Positions 1 to 12,285 of a stretch of DNA of 64,000 bases are shown one piece after another. The notes below the pieces were generated by a model. It ran no database searches. It saw only the letters and a list, made by a program, of their open reading frames with translations, and was not told the origin of the DNA. The first letter of the stretch is position 1. The number at the start of each line of letters is the position of its first letter. Location of the stretch: positions 124,001 through 188,000 of the forward strand of contig JACVRA010000150.1 in assembly GCA_019828545.1 (NCBI GenBank), given 5' to 3'. Both the position numbers and the translations under genes were made by a program. The stretch comes from Paracamarosporium sp. OC-R06-R3 (lineage: Eukaryota; Ascomycota; Dothideomycetes; Pleosporales; Didymosphaeriaceae).

Positions 1-420
1 AGATCGAGCTCCGTTGTAGTGTAGCGTGGGGAAGAAGAAAAAAAAAAAATTGTGCATGCGCGTGGTGGGATCGTGGTGGGTGCTTGCTTGGTTGTGAGTG
101 GATCGGAGGGGGGAGCCATGGGCGAAGGCCACGATGTATGACGTTTATGGTGCTAAGAATAGGTGCCTTGTTTTTTTTTTTTTTTACTTACCTTTTTCCC
201 CCCCCCGATTGCTGCGAAAGTGGGTACGAGATTCACCGAGGTGCGCCATGGTACTGGTAAGGATAGTGGTATTATTATCGTTTGGAGATGCAATGAAGAA
301 GCTCTACTTCGGTTACTTCTAGTAGTGAAGGGAACTTTACTCTAGTCTAAGTGTTGAGGTATTCTGAGGAGTGGTGTGAGGAGTCTATATAGGAGGACGC
401 CGGCCGGACAAGAGTGGGTT
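1..420. other. Intergenic, low-complexity flank
   Basis: No supportable gene. It contains an A-run near 38-49, a T15 tract at 171-185 and a C-run shortly after. The region lies just 3' of the MFS gene, so its right part is probably that gene's 3' flank. Confidence 0.6.
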
Positions 421-2466
421 CTAAGCACCGCCAGGACTCAGCTCTTTGCCTTTGATGTTCACCCACTGGATTCCTAATGAACAGAACGTGGCGAACGCAG
501 CGAGAGCGGCACCCAGGTAGAACGGATCCAACAGCGCTCTGTTGTAACTGATGAGCACACCGTGTACCTGCTCTGGAGTAACCGCCAGATGCAATCTTGC
601 GGTCCCGGCAGCCAGCAGCGCACCAACATTCGCATCCGGTACATTTTGGGCTAGTTGCTTCAGGAGCTGTTCATTGAAGATGGTCTGGGATATGGCGACG
701 AAGAAGGCACTGCCAAACATCTGGAAGAAGGTAACGATCGCGATGCCGACTGGAGTATCGGCCGCGTTGAGGACTGCCTGGATGGCGACCAGAGGGCTGG
801 TGACAAAGAACCCCGAGCCGAACCCAAAAATCACTTGGTACCCTATCCATTCTGGGCTCCCAGTGTGCAGGTCAAAGGTAGTGAAGAGGCCAGAGGCTAT
901 GGCAAGCAACATCGCTCCAATGATGATGAAGGGGTTGTAGTAGCCAAGGATGGTGATCAAGGCCCCAGACCTAGATGGAAGATTAGCTTTTGCGGGAGGA
1001 AGACCTTGCCGGGGACTTACACAACGGATGCAATTACCTGAGCGATCATCGAAGGCAGGAGGTGAACGCCAGATTGAACAGGGCTGTTTCCTTTGATGGC
1101 CTGGAACCACTCTGGCAGCCAAGTACCCATCATGATCATCGTGCCCATGCCGCACATGGCAGTGATACAGGCCCAGAACACCGAGCGCTGCATAAATATC
1201 GGGGGTGGGATCATCGCTTCTTTGCCCTTGTGCCACTGCCACACTCCGAAAATTATTACAAGTACGCCTCCGCCGACGAGGAGCCCGATGATGCGTCCTG
1301 ATTTCCATGGGTAGGTCAAGCCTCCCCATTGGAGGGCCATAAGAACTAAAGGTAGGGATACAAGGTCAGCGTAATGTTCGAAAATCAAAGAATTGGGTGG
1401 AAGTAGGTGTCTCAGCCAGCGGTTAATGTCTGAAAATATTCAAACCCAAGTGGAAAGTCTGAGGGTTTCCGACAGTCGCCAGCACGAGCATCTACTTCGT
1501 ACCCTGGTATTACTTACGCATTATGACTGCCGGAATGAATAGTGCTGCTCCGATAAGGTCGAGCCGAGCAATTCGATCCTTTAGTGGATCTTGCTCTGCT
1601 TTTCGAACGGGTGGGCGGACTAGATTGAGAGGTCGTGTCAGCCGACGCTTCTGAAGCATTCTGCGATCAAACGCTACTCACAGAAGAGAAACAAAACGAG
1701 CGCCGTCGCAGCTCCTATAGGCAGATTGATGTAGAACACCCAACGCCATGATACGTGCTGCGTAAAGGCGCCACCGATCAGTGGCCCAATCACGACCGCA
1801 AGCTGTTAGATAACTCAGCACTTTCCGTAGACTGGAGATGTGAACGATGACTAACCCCGAACATGCTCATAATAACCCCGGTATACATGGCTCGTAGGCG
1901 AACGCTGACGGCGACGGCGAGGATAGAGAGAGTTCCACTCATCAGGCCGGCAGCGCCCATGCCTGCAATCGCACGCCCAACAATGAGCATGGTAGACGAG
2001 GTAGCAGCACCTGAGATAGCCGATCCGATCTCAAAGAGAAGGAGAAATGCCATGAAGGTCCACTGATAAATGTTAGATTTCTGCGCGCAACAAAATTGTT
2101 GGACTTTGAGCTTACCTTGAGGGAGAAATTCGAGTACAGCTTTCCCGAAAGTGGCTGAAGAGAGCAAAGCGTGAGTAGGTACGAACTCACGTACCATCCG
2201 ATGTCTGCCGTGGAGTGAAACTTCTCCGTGATTTCGGGAATCGCCACCGTGATAATCGCCATATCCAACGCCATCAGAAAACATGCCAGGCTGAGTCCAA
2301 GGATGAGAAGCTGTAGTTTCGCGCCCGACATGAAGTGGTCTTCATCCTCTTCATCCTCTTTGATGGGTTCATCGGCAGGGCTGTCGGTGGATACTTTGGC
2401 TGAGGCATCTTCGCGCAGTTCAAGTTCTTTTTCTTCCAATGGGGCCTGTTCTTTTGAGGGCTCCAT
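421..2466 (-). CDS. MFS multidrug/toxin efflux transporter (DHA2-like)
   Basis: Predicted plasma-membrane proton-coupled efflux carrier of the major facilitator superfamily, 551 aa. Six exons fit in phase: 2466-2116, 2062-1856, 1802-1682, 1619-1518, 1345-1021 and 970-421. The N-terminal ~45 residues are charged and cytosolic. The first membrane segment carries an [11 protein letters not shown] motif typical of 14-span drug:H+ antiporters. Motif C appears as GPLIGG in the third exon, followed by [13 protein letters not shown], a signature of fungal aflatoxin-pump/TRI12-like members. Many further hydrophobic segments follow. Length fits the family (500-600 aa). The gene is divergent from a Zn2Cys6 regulator about 740 bp away, which suggests pathway-specific control. 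Substrate cannot be read from sequence. The 172-nt intron at 1346-1517 is the least certain junction. Confidence 0.88.
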
Positions 2467-3210
2467 GGCGAAGTACGGGCAGCAAACTTATGAAATGTAG
2501 GGATTATTCAGTGAGCTGAGATACTCGGCTGGCATTTCTCCACAGGCTACACCAAGGTATATGTATGAACAACAAACGAGCATCCCCCGCGACTCTTCGT
2601 CCGATCAGGGGAGAAGGCATCATTTCTAACGAAAAGCCATATCACCGCCCTACTTGCACAGGATCAACAAGCTCATAGATCTCGCCTGACTGACTGACTC
2701 CGCTCACGTGTTGGACTAGCGTCCAGTGCCCGATGGCCCAATGGGGTATTTTGCGACAGACTATACCTCATGTCGTACTTTTCATCGAAAAGTAAGCGGG
2801 ATGAAGTCTGGGCCAGAGTAGCTGGACGGTGTGTTTTGTGCCGTTGCCCGTGTGCGATAGTGTGGTGGAACGGAGGTCGGGGGCTGAAATCGCGCCTACT
2901 TCCGTCGGGCCTTACTGCAAAATATCGTCCCGTTCCCGTTCGGAGTCTGTGCTTCCTTCCTCAACCAACACCCATTATGCACCAGCCCGTCTCATTTCCC
3001 ATTCAATTTCATTCGCCTTTCCCGACGGTAGAACTGCGATTCGGCAATATTGATGTTGTTTGATTCCTTTCGCACAGGTTTCGGCTTGGACTGAATTGAG
3101 GAGCATCCTTACGATTCTGTAGCCGAGCAGGGTACCCTCCAGACAGGCACGAATTGATACACACTGTTCGCCTAGTGCTCACTTTCTCCGAAAGTCATCT
3201 TACCTTCGAG
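2467..3210. promoter_or_regulatory. Shared divergent promoter region, MFS / Zn2Cys6
   Basis: 744 bp between two divergent ATGs. No convincing gene lies here. By position it must hold both promoters. I did not find a clear inverted CGG repeat of the kind bound by Zn2Cys6 dimers, so autoregulation is only a possibility. Confidence 0.45.
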
Positions 3211-5649
3211 ATGACGTTAGAAGAAGCAAAGAAGCGGAAAGCCTGTCAGTCATGCACGAAAGCTAAGGCTAAATGTTCGCCTTTTGAAGATAGACTTGAC
3301 ATCTGCTATCGGTGCCAAAGACTGAAGAAGGAATGTGTTTTTGATGATACAGTGAGGAAAAGAGGCCCTAAGAATCGTTCGTGAGTGCCCGCACTATACC
3401 CAATAACGGATACTCCGTGCCACGATTGGCTGACTATGCATCAAGGCGGGTAAAGCAACTTGAGCAACGGGTCGACACGCTTATAGACTTGTTGGCGAAC
3501 GGCCAGACTTCCAAGATCGGTCTGACCACAGCGACCAATGCCGATCCTAGCAACCCTGCTACCAGTACAGAGGTCCCGCTGGCGACCCCTCCTGAGAGTA
3601 CTGCCGACCCGGAACGAAGTGTTCAGAACGCCGCACCATGTGACGAATCGCCAGTGCAGACACCGGTAAGGAATAACTCATTCGTTCATTCTTCAGCAAA
3701 ATTAGCATACTAATATAATTCATTCTGTTCGAGCACAATCCTATCACAACTCTAACTGACATGTAAAGGAAATCCCGTTTCCCCCTGAAGAGCCCGCTTA
3801 TAAAGCTTTCGATCCAGTAGAGGCTGGCCTTCTAGACGATCGCAAGGCCGATTTTCTATTTCGCGAATACAGAGATTATTACACGTCTGCGTTTCCGTTT
3901 GTCATCGTTCCACCTTCCGTCGATAGCAGAACCCTGCGCCAAAACCAACCGTTTCTCTTCCTTGCTATTCTCACGATAACCACTTACAGAGATGCTGGCT
4001 TGCAGCTCACGCTTGAAGTGAAATTCAAGGAGGAAATATCGAACCGTATCATCAATCGGTCGCACAAAAGTCTAGAGCTACTGCAAGGTATGCTCCTGTT
4101 CACAGCATGGTACGTGAATTCTTTGGAAAGGCTATGGTTTCCTTCGTTTGACGTAGTGTTCTGCACAGGTACCACTTCTACTACGATCCGATCAAGCAAC
4201 AGTTAGCTACCGTGCTACAGCTATGCGTTGCTATGCTTCAGGACCTTGGCTATTCTAAGAATCCTCTGAATTCGAGAAAGAAGATAACGAGGGGGGAGGT
4301 TGCCAGCAATCTCTTCTCCGTGCGATCGCTCGCGGAGAAGCGGGCATTTCTTGGGACATTCTATCTGGCTTCTATGTAAGTCTAGTCCTACTATTTTCTT
4401 TTCTTCGACGGCAAGCTATTTGTGGAGAGACACTGATCGAACGACAGGTTTGCACAAGCGTGGCGCAGACGAGCAACCCTAAGTCACACTCTGTATATGG
4501 ACCAATGCTGCCAACAACTGGCAGATTGTCAGGAGTATCCGTCCGATGCGTTTATCAAACCGCTCATTCAACTCAGCGCATTAATGTGCAGAATCCTCGA
4601 CTACTTTTCTTACGACGACATTGAAAATGCAGAAGTCAAAGGAGAGGCTATAATACATTTATCCGTTACCAACTTCGAGAGTGAACTATCTCGTATCATT
4701 GAGTCTATTCCTCGGGGACTTGTAGAAAACAATTGTACGCATCCTCTATGGCATTCCGCGGTGATGGAAATCAATACTGATAGGCCCAGCGACTCTACGG
4801 CTTAGCACTCGCCTAGTTGGCATCTGGATCCATGAGTGCGCTGTCCATGGCGTGCTTTGGGCTTCCCCGAGCGGGCCTTCGGGTGCTAGTATGTCGGCAA
4901 CTAGACTGAAGACTCTATATCATTGTCTGAACGCTGTTCAATCGTACCTCAAAGGCGTAATCGCAGTTCCAGACACCTCACTCCACCACCTCGGCTTTCC
5001 ATCATGGTCGGCATGGTGCTATGCATGTATCATGGCCTGCAAACTCGTTTTCCTAGTAGTGGATGAGCGCGAACAACAGACCGAGATTGATGAAACATTC
5101 GTTGAAGTCATTAAACTTATCATGGATAGGTCTTTGTTCGCCGAGCCTAGGCCTTGTTCATTGCCTGTGGAGGTTACTTCAACCACCTGGAACCCAATCT
5201 CAGTGGCAAAAGAGGGTGAAGTGCTATCCCTTTTCCATCGAATGTACAGCAAGATGAAATTTACGCTTCCAGAAAACCCGGACATGATTCCCGATCACTG
5301 CAAGATGCACCCGCTGTCTAGAATCGCATATTTTCAAAGGAACCTCCTCTGTAGTTTCACCAATCGTCTAAATGAGCATACCAAGAGGCTCACGGGCATA
5401 AACAATAGCAACGCTCCCACCAAAGAGACGAATGCGGTCGTCCTACGAGAGAGCTTAGTCACACCACATACAGACTACGTAAGCGAAAGGCCAGAGAGGG
5501 CTCGCATACCGCTCATGCAGAACCTCAACTTTAATTCGATGGACTTCGGCAGCATAGCACCACCGGAGAACTCCATGCCGCTGGATGGCTCGTTCTCTGA
5601 CTGGCTCTGGAACACAGCCATGGACGATTTCACTATGCCGCCGTTTTGA
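3211..5649 (+). CDS. Zn2Cys6 (C6) fungal transcription factor
   Basis: Nuclear DNA-binding regulator of 696 aa. Exons 3211-3380, 3446-3665, 3769-4109, 4169-4375, 4448-4734 and 4784-5649 sum to a clean multiple of three. The binuclear zinc cluster is near the start: Cys12, 15, 22, 32, 35 and 42 (C-x2-C-x6-C-x9-C-x2-C-x6-C), followed by a basic linker (KRGPKNR). After the first intron comes a short coiled-coil dimerisation segment (VKQLEQRVDTLIDLL). The middle region has the family's fungal-specific domain, including RAFLGTFYLASM before the fourth intron and LRLSTRLVGIWIHE after the fifth. The Met at 3211 is preferred over an upstream in-frame Met because the zinc cluster then starts at residue 12, as usual. 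Targets are unknown; the adjacent divergent transporter is the obvious candidate. Confidence 0.9.
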
Positions 5650-6355
5650 GCAATCTCAGACATTTGGCCGTCGGCATCAGACGGCTCGTATTCTCTATAG
5701 AAGAAGTGGGCATAGGAGATAGGCGGTGAGGGATGATATTGTGCTTCCAACCTCTCTGCCCGGCGTTGCTGTCTCTTTCGCAAGCGTTCATCAAAGCTTC
5801 CACATAAAGTCAATGGCGCGATCGTTCGTGCTATACAAGGCTGTTTTGTCTCTTCAAGAGGAGATGTAGAAAAAGATATATCTTGTACGCGTTTTGGGGG
5901 GTTACCGCCACGTCACACACGAAAACACGTGTCGTTGCCTGGTACTGCAGGTTGCCGCAGTGCATGGTGCGTTGCCTGCCATATTTGGCCTCACGGTTGC
6001 GCCTCGCGACTCAAAGCAAACATCCAAATGTAGGTTCCCGACATCAAATTTGCAGATCTCCGTCCCGATATCAACGCTATGAAGTCTGTGCGCCCACCTT
6101 TTCAGCGACTCTATTTGACGTTGCCCGTAAACCTTCGCTCAACCACCCCGGTTTCCCCGGTGACACACTCAACATCCATTTAATCGCCGCTTTCTCTAAA
6201 AGCATTTTTCGTTCGATAGACGAAACGGGCAATCAACAACAACACGGTTGCTCGTAGATACGACGCTTGTGCCGGCAATGCATTTTCGACGTCAGGTACA
6301 AGTCCCACTGAACCACGTCCATCAATATCAATTTACTCGACTCCAGCTATCGAAC
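5650..6355. other. Intergenic
   Basis: No supportable gene. A 124-aa open frame at 5883-6257 has no coding-like character. The right part is the likely promoter of the next gene. Confidence 0.5.
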
Positions 6356-7630
6356 ATGTTATCAACTAAGTCCACGATTGGCAAGACCGGTCGCCGCGAT
6401 GACCCAACCGTCACCAAGGCCCTGGTCTATGCGGCTAAAATCATCCGTTTATTACAGTAAGTACAGGCAGCGACTTTCACGACAGTATCCGCTGCCGCAC
6501 ACAATATTGAACTCTCAAGCATCCCGCCTGATCTCCGCCTCAAATTCATACTCGAGAACCGTACCGCCATCAACGAACACGGTCGCCTCGCTATCAAGGA
6601 TGCAGATAAGCAGCATATTGATATCACCCGTGCGATCTATTTCTGGCGTCTCGATGACACGCACCAGTTCAAGCGTTATCATGACTCTGCTCGGTGGAAC
6701 ATCGCCATCTTTATCGCGTTGCTCACAAACGAGGATTCCTCCCACCAAGCCTCTACAATCGTTGGACCTGCTCGCGAATTCGCCCTTGCGTACCTATCCG
6801 CCGTCCTCGAGCACCACAATGATGCCAAAATCTTTGACAAGCGGGAAGCATTTATAAAAATGTGGAAGAACAGCGAGTATGACTTCTTCACTTTCTCCGC
6901 GTCGCAGAAGAAGATTGTGAAGAAGGAGCTAAAGCGACGTTCCAAGGAGTGGGACGCAGAGCTAGACCGGATTAAAACTGCTAAGGTACTAGGCAACAGC
7001 AGGGACGAAGTGGAAGCCAGCTACAACGCCAAAGTCGCCAAGTTCGTCAGTGTATTGATACCAGGATGGCGGAACGAGCACGGTCCGGACAATCGTCCTC
7101 CGATCGAGACCATCAGGCAGCTGAAAGCGCAGAATAGTATACACGCCGACTCTGTGCACGAGGATGCGCTTCTAGATATTCTCAACGCTCGAACGTCAGA
7201 CTACTCTGCGCCATCACCGCCGCAATGGCCAGAACTGAATCTCCCCAAGGTGTCGCGCTTCGATGCCAACAAAGAAGCTGTCCCCATCGTGGATAGGAGC
7301 GAAGCCATCCGTATCCTACAGCACCAAAAGCCCACGGCGATGTTGGCGAAGCTGATGGAGCTGTTTCCAGAAGCAACACCGGATGGACAGTCTCCTGCTG
7401 TCACCGTTGATCCAAGCCGTTCTCAGATGTTATCTGTTATCCCTGGTTTAGTCATGCCACCGACACACAGGGACTTTAGTGCATCTGTCGCCAACGATGC
7501 TGTGGACCAGGCTACGGGTAATACTTCCGGCTTGAATGAAGAGAAGCGTCTGCAGAACGTAACGGACGGGGCAACCCCTACACCCGGCGCTACTCGATCG
7601 TCGCAGCAGGGTACGGCACCCACACAGTAG
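6356..7630 (+). CDS. Unrecognised protein, Ser/Pro-rich C-terminus
   Basis: Two exons, 6356-6456 and 6520-7630, joined by a 63-nt GTAAGT intron, give about 403 aa. I do not recognise the family. The N-terminal half is a compact, mostly helical-looking domain (AIYFWRLDD near residue 70, then FALAYLSAVLEHHND). A strongly charged stretch follows (KKIVKKELKRRSKEWDAELDR). The last ~150 residues are rich in Pro, Ser, Thr and Gly and probably disordered. No signal peptide or membrane span is seen. The splice is inferred from frame continuity: without it the first exon stops at once. Confidence 0.65.
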
Positions 7631-8903
7631 GCTCCCAGAGCCACCTCTCATTCCTCCGACTCTCTACTTCCACCCCAGACAACCTGGTAGCTGTTCGCTA
7701 ATATCCACTCTTTCTTAGGCGACGGTGAGCTAGAGCCGCATAGCTCTATGTTCGGAGGTGGTGACTAGACGTCGCGACGGACATGTTTTCTATCCTGGTG
7801 ATATGAGTCACTTTAGGATGATGTACAGACAGCAGTGTGTACACGATTGTTGATTTGCGGGTATTACTCGAGATGATGAGTAAGCTTGAGACTTTGCAAA
7901 AGTGTATTTTGCATACGGCCTTCTGTTTGGGAAGTCTATAGCTTTGGGGATCACGGGTCATGAACCGACGGTTTGCACACACAATAGGCACCGTAGTATG
8001 GAGATGAATAAACGGATATGGAATCTGCAACGGATGCTGCCTCTCCATTATGCCCTGCAATCGTGACCTGTGGCAAAATCTTGAGAACGACACCACTTAC
8101 AGAACCCATGAATATCGTGTATACTTCTCATTTACTCTTCTTGTCTCGTGCTGCCCTATGTCTTTCCACGTGCATATGAGTTGTATCAGCGGCCGCGTAA
8201 CGTTGTATTCTACACAGGATCGTCCTCAGCAAGCTGCCAATACATTCCAGCGTCGTTTGCATTCGTAAAGTCATTTCCGCGTCAAAGGCAGCGACCTGAC
8301 ATTTGCAAAAAAGAAAAAAGCCCACCAGTGTCGACACAACGTCGAAGAAAGACAGAAACAAACAAAAAAAAAACAAAAAAAACAAAGGTGATTAAGAATT
8401 AATCCGTTAAGTTATATATCTCGACCGTCCCGGCGCGATACGATGCGGAGCGTATTCCTACAAGAAAAAAGACAAAAAAGGCAAGAGACGGACAGGGGGA
8501 AAAACGCCACACACACACCCACCGCGATGAACGCCAGACACTCCGTCTCATTCATTTGTATCGAATCCGATGCATTCCAGCCAGATATCGCTACGCTAAA
8601 CCATGCCTTCCTGAGCATTGCCTTAGCCTCGCTGTAGCGTAGCGTAGCCGTACCGTCCCGTGCCAAACCAAGCAAACCCAAGTCATCAAACCATTTCCAA
8701 GCGCCAGTACTTGCGCACGCACTCGGCAAACCCCTTGGTTCTTGCGAACAGCCTCAGCCGGCGGCGCACAGACCACAGATCCAGACCTCTAGATATCGCG
8801 CCATCGAATTAAAACCCATTGTCTTTTTTTATGTAAAGGTGTGGAAGAAGCGAGGGATGGGTGAGTGGAGGCGGAGGGGAGGGCCGCGCGGACGGCCGCT
8901 TGC
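7631..8903. other. Intergenic between convergent genes
   Basis: 3' flanks of two convergent genes. A-rich runs occur at 8366-8385 and 8464-8480. Open frames here (8128-8385, 8412-8729) are low-complexity or charge-biased and not supported. Confidence 0.55.
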
Positions 8904-10352
8904 TTACATCAACGCATCGGCCAGCTCTTCTCTCCAGTCGGCGATGCCCATGCGTGCGGCCTCGTCCCGCACGAGCACCTTGGCCGCCCACTTCTTCACG
9001 TTGAAGCCTAGGGCGCGGGAGAGCGCGCCTAGTCGTAGGACGCTGCGGACGCCGTTTTCGCCCGCGGATATGTAGTCTAGGGGTGTGCCTTGCTTGAGGA
9101 TTTCGCGCTTGAGGATCGCGTTGGGGGCTACGCGCTCGTAGGGTGAGGCGCCTGTCACGAGGATGAGGAGCGTCATGGCGAGGGCCCAGACGTCTGACTC
9201 GAGGGTTGGTGGTGCTGAGGCACCCGAGGAGGTGAGTTGCGAGGGTGCCATGTAGTCCCATGTTGCACCGCCCATGGGAGCCCTGGGTTTCTTCTCGGTT
9301 TTGGAGGAGGGGAGCAAGGCAGCGGAGAAGTCGGCGTAGACGGCGTGGGGTGTGCGTGTCGAGGGGTTAATGTTGATGAGGATGTTGGAGGGCTTGATGT
9401 CGCCGTGTATGCAGGCCTTGTCTTGTAGCCAAGCAAGCCCGTCGACGAGGTTGCAAGCGATGTGTGGGAAGACGTCCGCAAGCATGGCGGCACGATCGGA
9501 TTCTTCCCGTGTGTTGAGGTCTGTCGTGATGAGGCTGTCGAGCGTAGATGGCATATATCCCATGACTAGCGCGTCAGTGCGCGCGTCTTGTCCGTAGAAC
9601 GGCACAAGGTACTTTTCTGCGGATGGGAAGCGTGACAGATAGGAGAGAATGCGGCCTTCTTCTGCGAGGACACGGTGGGCAGTCTTCTCATAGGGTACCT
9701 TGACAGCATATGCGGATGGCACGGGCGGATAGGATTTAGACATGCTAGAGCCACGAGAGCGGACGGGTGTAAGAGGTGGCGTCATCTCAGCAGAAGCTCG
9801 TTTGTGTGATGGAATAGGGAGCACTTGGGGTATGGAGGGCGCAGGGCTGGCGATGTAAACGGTGCTCCAGGCACCGGTGCCAACGACCTTTTGTACGCCG
9901 GCATCATCCAAATCAATCTCGTAGTCGGAGAGCCATACGGGAAACTGGCGTGGCTCGCTGCTTCCCGGCTTCTCGATGTCTTCTACCGAAGATCCCGACG
10001 ATGATATACCTCTTCGCAAGTTGTCTAGCTCTTCTCTGATACTCGTTGATGATACTGAACTGGATTTTGAATGGCTTCTCTGGGTTGGGGTCGATGGGGG
10101 TGTGTAAGTCCTTGCCTGGTTGCGTGACCGCGTGTCGACATCCATGTTCACGGTCAATCCCCGCGTTGAAGTAGGAGAGGATGTTGGTGTTGAAGAGGTG
10201 GTTAAGTGGTTGTGGTCAGTCTCGTTCGAAGCTAGTTCAGGCACGGCGAGTAGTGGCGACGATGACGAAGCCTTTTCCCGCATGGGGAGCGTGGTCGGTG
10301 AAATATAAGGGCGCTGCATGGTTGCGCCAGCGGAAGCAGTATGGTCGGTCAC
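8904..10352 (-). CDS. Atypical Ser/Thr protein kinase
   Basis: Single open frame, 482 aa. Residues 1-140 are Ser/Thr/Pro-rich and disordered. The kinase fold follows: Gly-loop VVGTGAWSTVY (156-166), an unusual ~45-residue low-complexity insert, the VAIK-type lysine K218 in AVKV, the catalytic loop HGDIKPSN (316-323), and a magnesium loop reading DFS (341-343) instead of DFG. The P+1 region has MAPS in place of APE, then SDVWALAMTLLILVTG. HGD replaces HRD. Catalytic Lys and both Asp are kept, so activity is possible, but the altered HRD/DFG/APE motifs place it outside the standard groups. No substrate or orthologue can be named. It ends about 270 nt beyond a low-complexity 3' flank. Confidence 0.82.
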   Translation of the reverse strand: MTDHTASAGATMQRPYISPTTLPMREKASSSSPLLAVPELASNETDHNHLTTSSTPTSSPTSTRGLTVNMDVDTRSRNQARTYTPPSTPTQRSHSKSSSVSSTSIREELDNLRRGISSSGSSVEDIEKPGSSEPRQFPVWLSDYEIDLDDAGVQKVVGTGAWSTVYIASPAPSIPQVLPIPSHKRASAEMTPPLTPVRSRGSSMSKSYPPVPSAYAVKVPYEKTAHRVLAEEGRILSYLSRFPSAEKYLVPFYGQDARTDALVMGYMPSTLDSLITTDLNTREESDRAAMLADVFPHIACNLVDGLAWLQDKACIHGDIKPSNILININPSTRTPHAVYADFSAALLPSSKTEKKPRAPMGGATWDYMAPSQLTSSGASAPPTLESDVWALAMTLLILVTGASPYERVAPNAILKREILKQGTPLDYISAGENGVRSVLRLGALSRALGFNVKKWAAKVLVRDEAARMGIADWREELADALM

Positions 10353-12285
10353 CGCGGTGTCCGTGGCGGGGGTAGAGTATGCAGGAATACGAAGCGTGGT
10401 GTCGCAGCAAGAGCAACGTCCAGTTCACACTTGGCGGTGCGGACACGCTCTCTTTTGTGTTCTCCAATATGACAAGCACACTGCTGAGCCTTGGGAGTGG
10501 CGACCAAGAAGGCGCGCAGGCGTGACTGTTGGTCCCTCGCGACCAAGGTAGCGAACAACGAAACAGAGATTCGACAAGGACCCTAGAATCCTATAGGACA
10601 ATGGTTCAGTAGGAGCTGCAGCCTAGGTGGAAACGATATCGGAGCTCTCCACGATCGAATGACCGAAACGGAACGCTCGTCAGAAACTGACAGTGATGTG
10701 AGGCCAGGCCAACCTCAGAATCGACAGAGGGCGAGCCAAACAAAGTCACCCCGATAACCGAGCCCTAAAGCCCCGGGAGACGCAAAGACGCGCGAGAAAA
10801 CGACTGGGCAAACAACGGACAACGGATGTATATGGTACAAAGATAGTCGTACAAGGGCAGACGAAAATGCCTCAGTGGTGGAGATGCATGGTGTCGAGGG
10901 AGCGCGCGAGGGCGTCTTGAGCGGCGCGAGGGCGCAGGCAGCACCGTAGGACGGTGATGCAAAAGAGGTGGCAGCGTGCTGTCGTAGGAGGCGGGAGTCT
11001 GTCGCAGCGACGTCAGCTGGCCGTGGAGCAGTGTGTATCCATCTTAAGCCCCCGGGTAGGGGCGGGAGAGCCGTTCGCGTCCACGGCGACGACCAACAGC
11101 GCCTTCGCGATAGCGGCAAAATGAGCCTTCATCTCGTCTCGTCGCACCCCCAGCGTCGCCAGCATCGACGCAGCCCTCTGGAACCGCGGCAGCCGATAGG
11201 ACAGGGCGGGCCTCGGTGAGGAACAATTCCAGAAGGCCATGCCCTCCGAGAAAACGTGGTTCGCATGATTGGCGCGCGCGCCCTGCCGCCCGCGACAGAG
11301 CCGAAAGCGTCCCTGTGGTGCATTCCATGCCGATGCGGTGTTCGGGGACTTCTGCCCTTCCCCAGAGATAACGACGTCTGTACCTTTCCGCGGTACGCGC
11401 CCGTGGCTCCGTGGCTCGTCGTACAGTGCTGTTGTTGCAGCCTAGTGCTGAGGGCTGGCCAGCGGACAATGGGTGACCGCCCAGCGGCTCCACGTCCGCG
11501 AAGACAAAAAGTGACGTCCCTGAACTCTCCATCGCGGTCAAGCGAACGCCCTGGATCGCTTAGCTTACCATGTGCCATCTTGGCGCTGGACGCTCCCTCT
11601 GGGGAAGTCCAGCGACGACCCTAGCCTAGCTGCAGTAGCTGCTCCCACATGGTCAGAAGACTGGAAGCCCACTGGAAGCCCACCAGCACCCTTCGGCACT
11701 CCCTGCATAGTCGTGTTAGCATGCACGCTCGGAGACCACAGAGGGCTTTTGTACACGGCTCGATTCATCTACAGGAACCTCATATCGTACCGCCCTCACC
11801 ATCCGCCTGCGAAGCCCTCTGGCCATCACCACTCCACCGCGCCCAACCCCTCGCTCGACGCGGCCATAGCGCCGCTGTGCGCTGCAGCCTTCCTGGCTGA
11901 TGAATACAAAGAAAAAACACCCAATCCATTGATCCAACCAAAAGTCGTGACGCCGAGTCCCACCAACACAAAAGAAACCAAAAAGACCAAAAAAAAAAGA
12001 GATCCGGATAAAAGATAGGGTGGAAGAAATTATTTATGTAAAAGTCCTCGGCTCCACTGCGTGGAGTATTTTTCGACACCAGTAAAGTGCATGCAAAGCA
12101 CTTTGAGAACGCCTCCGTTCGTGGGTCCCAATGCAAATCGACCGTTCGTGGAATTAAGTATACTGTATTGGTAATATGCACACGCGGATTCCATTACATG
12201 TTCCGGCTCAGAACTTCCCCGAGGAACGGTCATACATTTCGATGATCCGCTCATTCGAAAGAGATGCCCGCTCCCCTTCCTGGCG
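10353..12285. other. Long GC-rich intergenic region
   Basis: About 1.9 kb with several overlapping open frames on both strands (for example 11044-11541 minus, 11256-11624 plus). They are mutual shadows of GC-rich sequence and none shows a family motif. The left part is the likely promoter and 5' leader of the kinase gene, and the right part the 3' flank of the FLC gene. Confidence 0.5.

Noticed and set aside
171..200. T- and C-homopolymers as a possible poly(A)-tail mark of a retroelement
   Set aside because: No element-like coding sequence or target duplication next to them.
551..1041. Plus-strand frames of 128-129 aa
   Set aside because: Antisense to the MFS transporter membrane segments.
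6457..6485. 29-nt intron in the 6.4 kb gene
   Set aside because: Too short and out of phase; the 63-nt intron to 6519 fits both size and frame.
11044..11624. Overlapping frames on both strands (165, 149 and 122 aa)
   Set aside because: Mutual shadows in GC-rich promoter sequence; none shows a family feature or splice logic.
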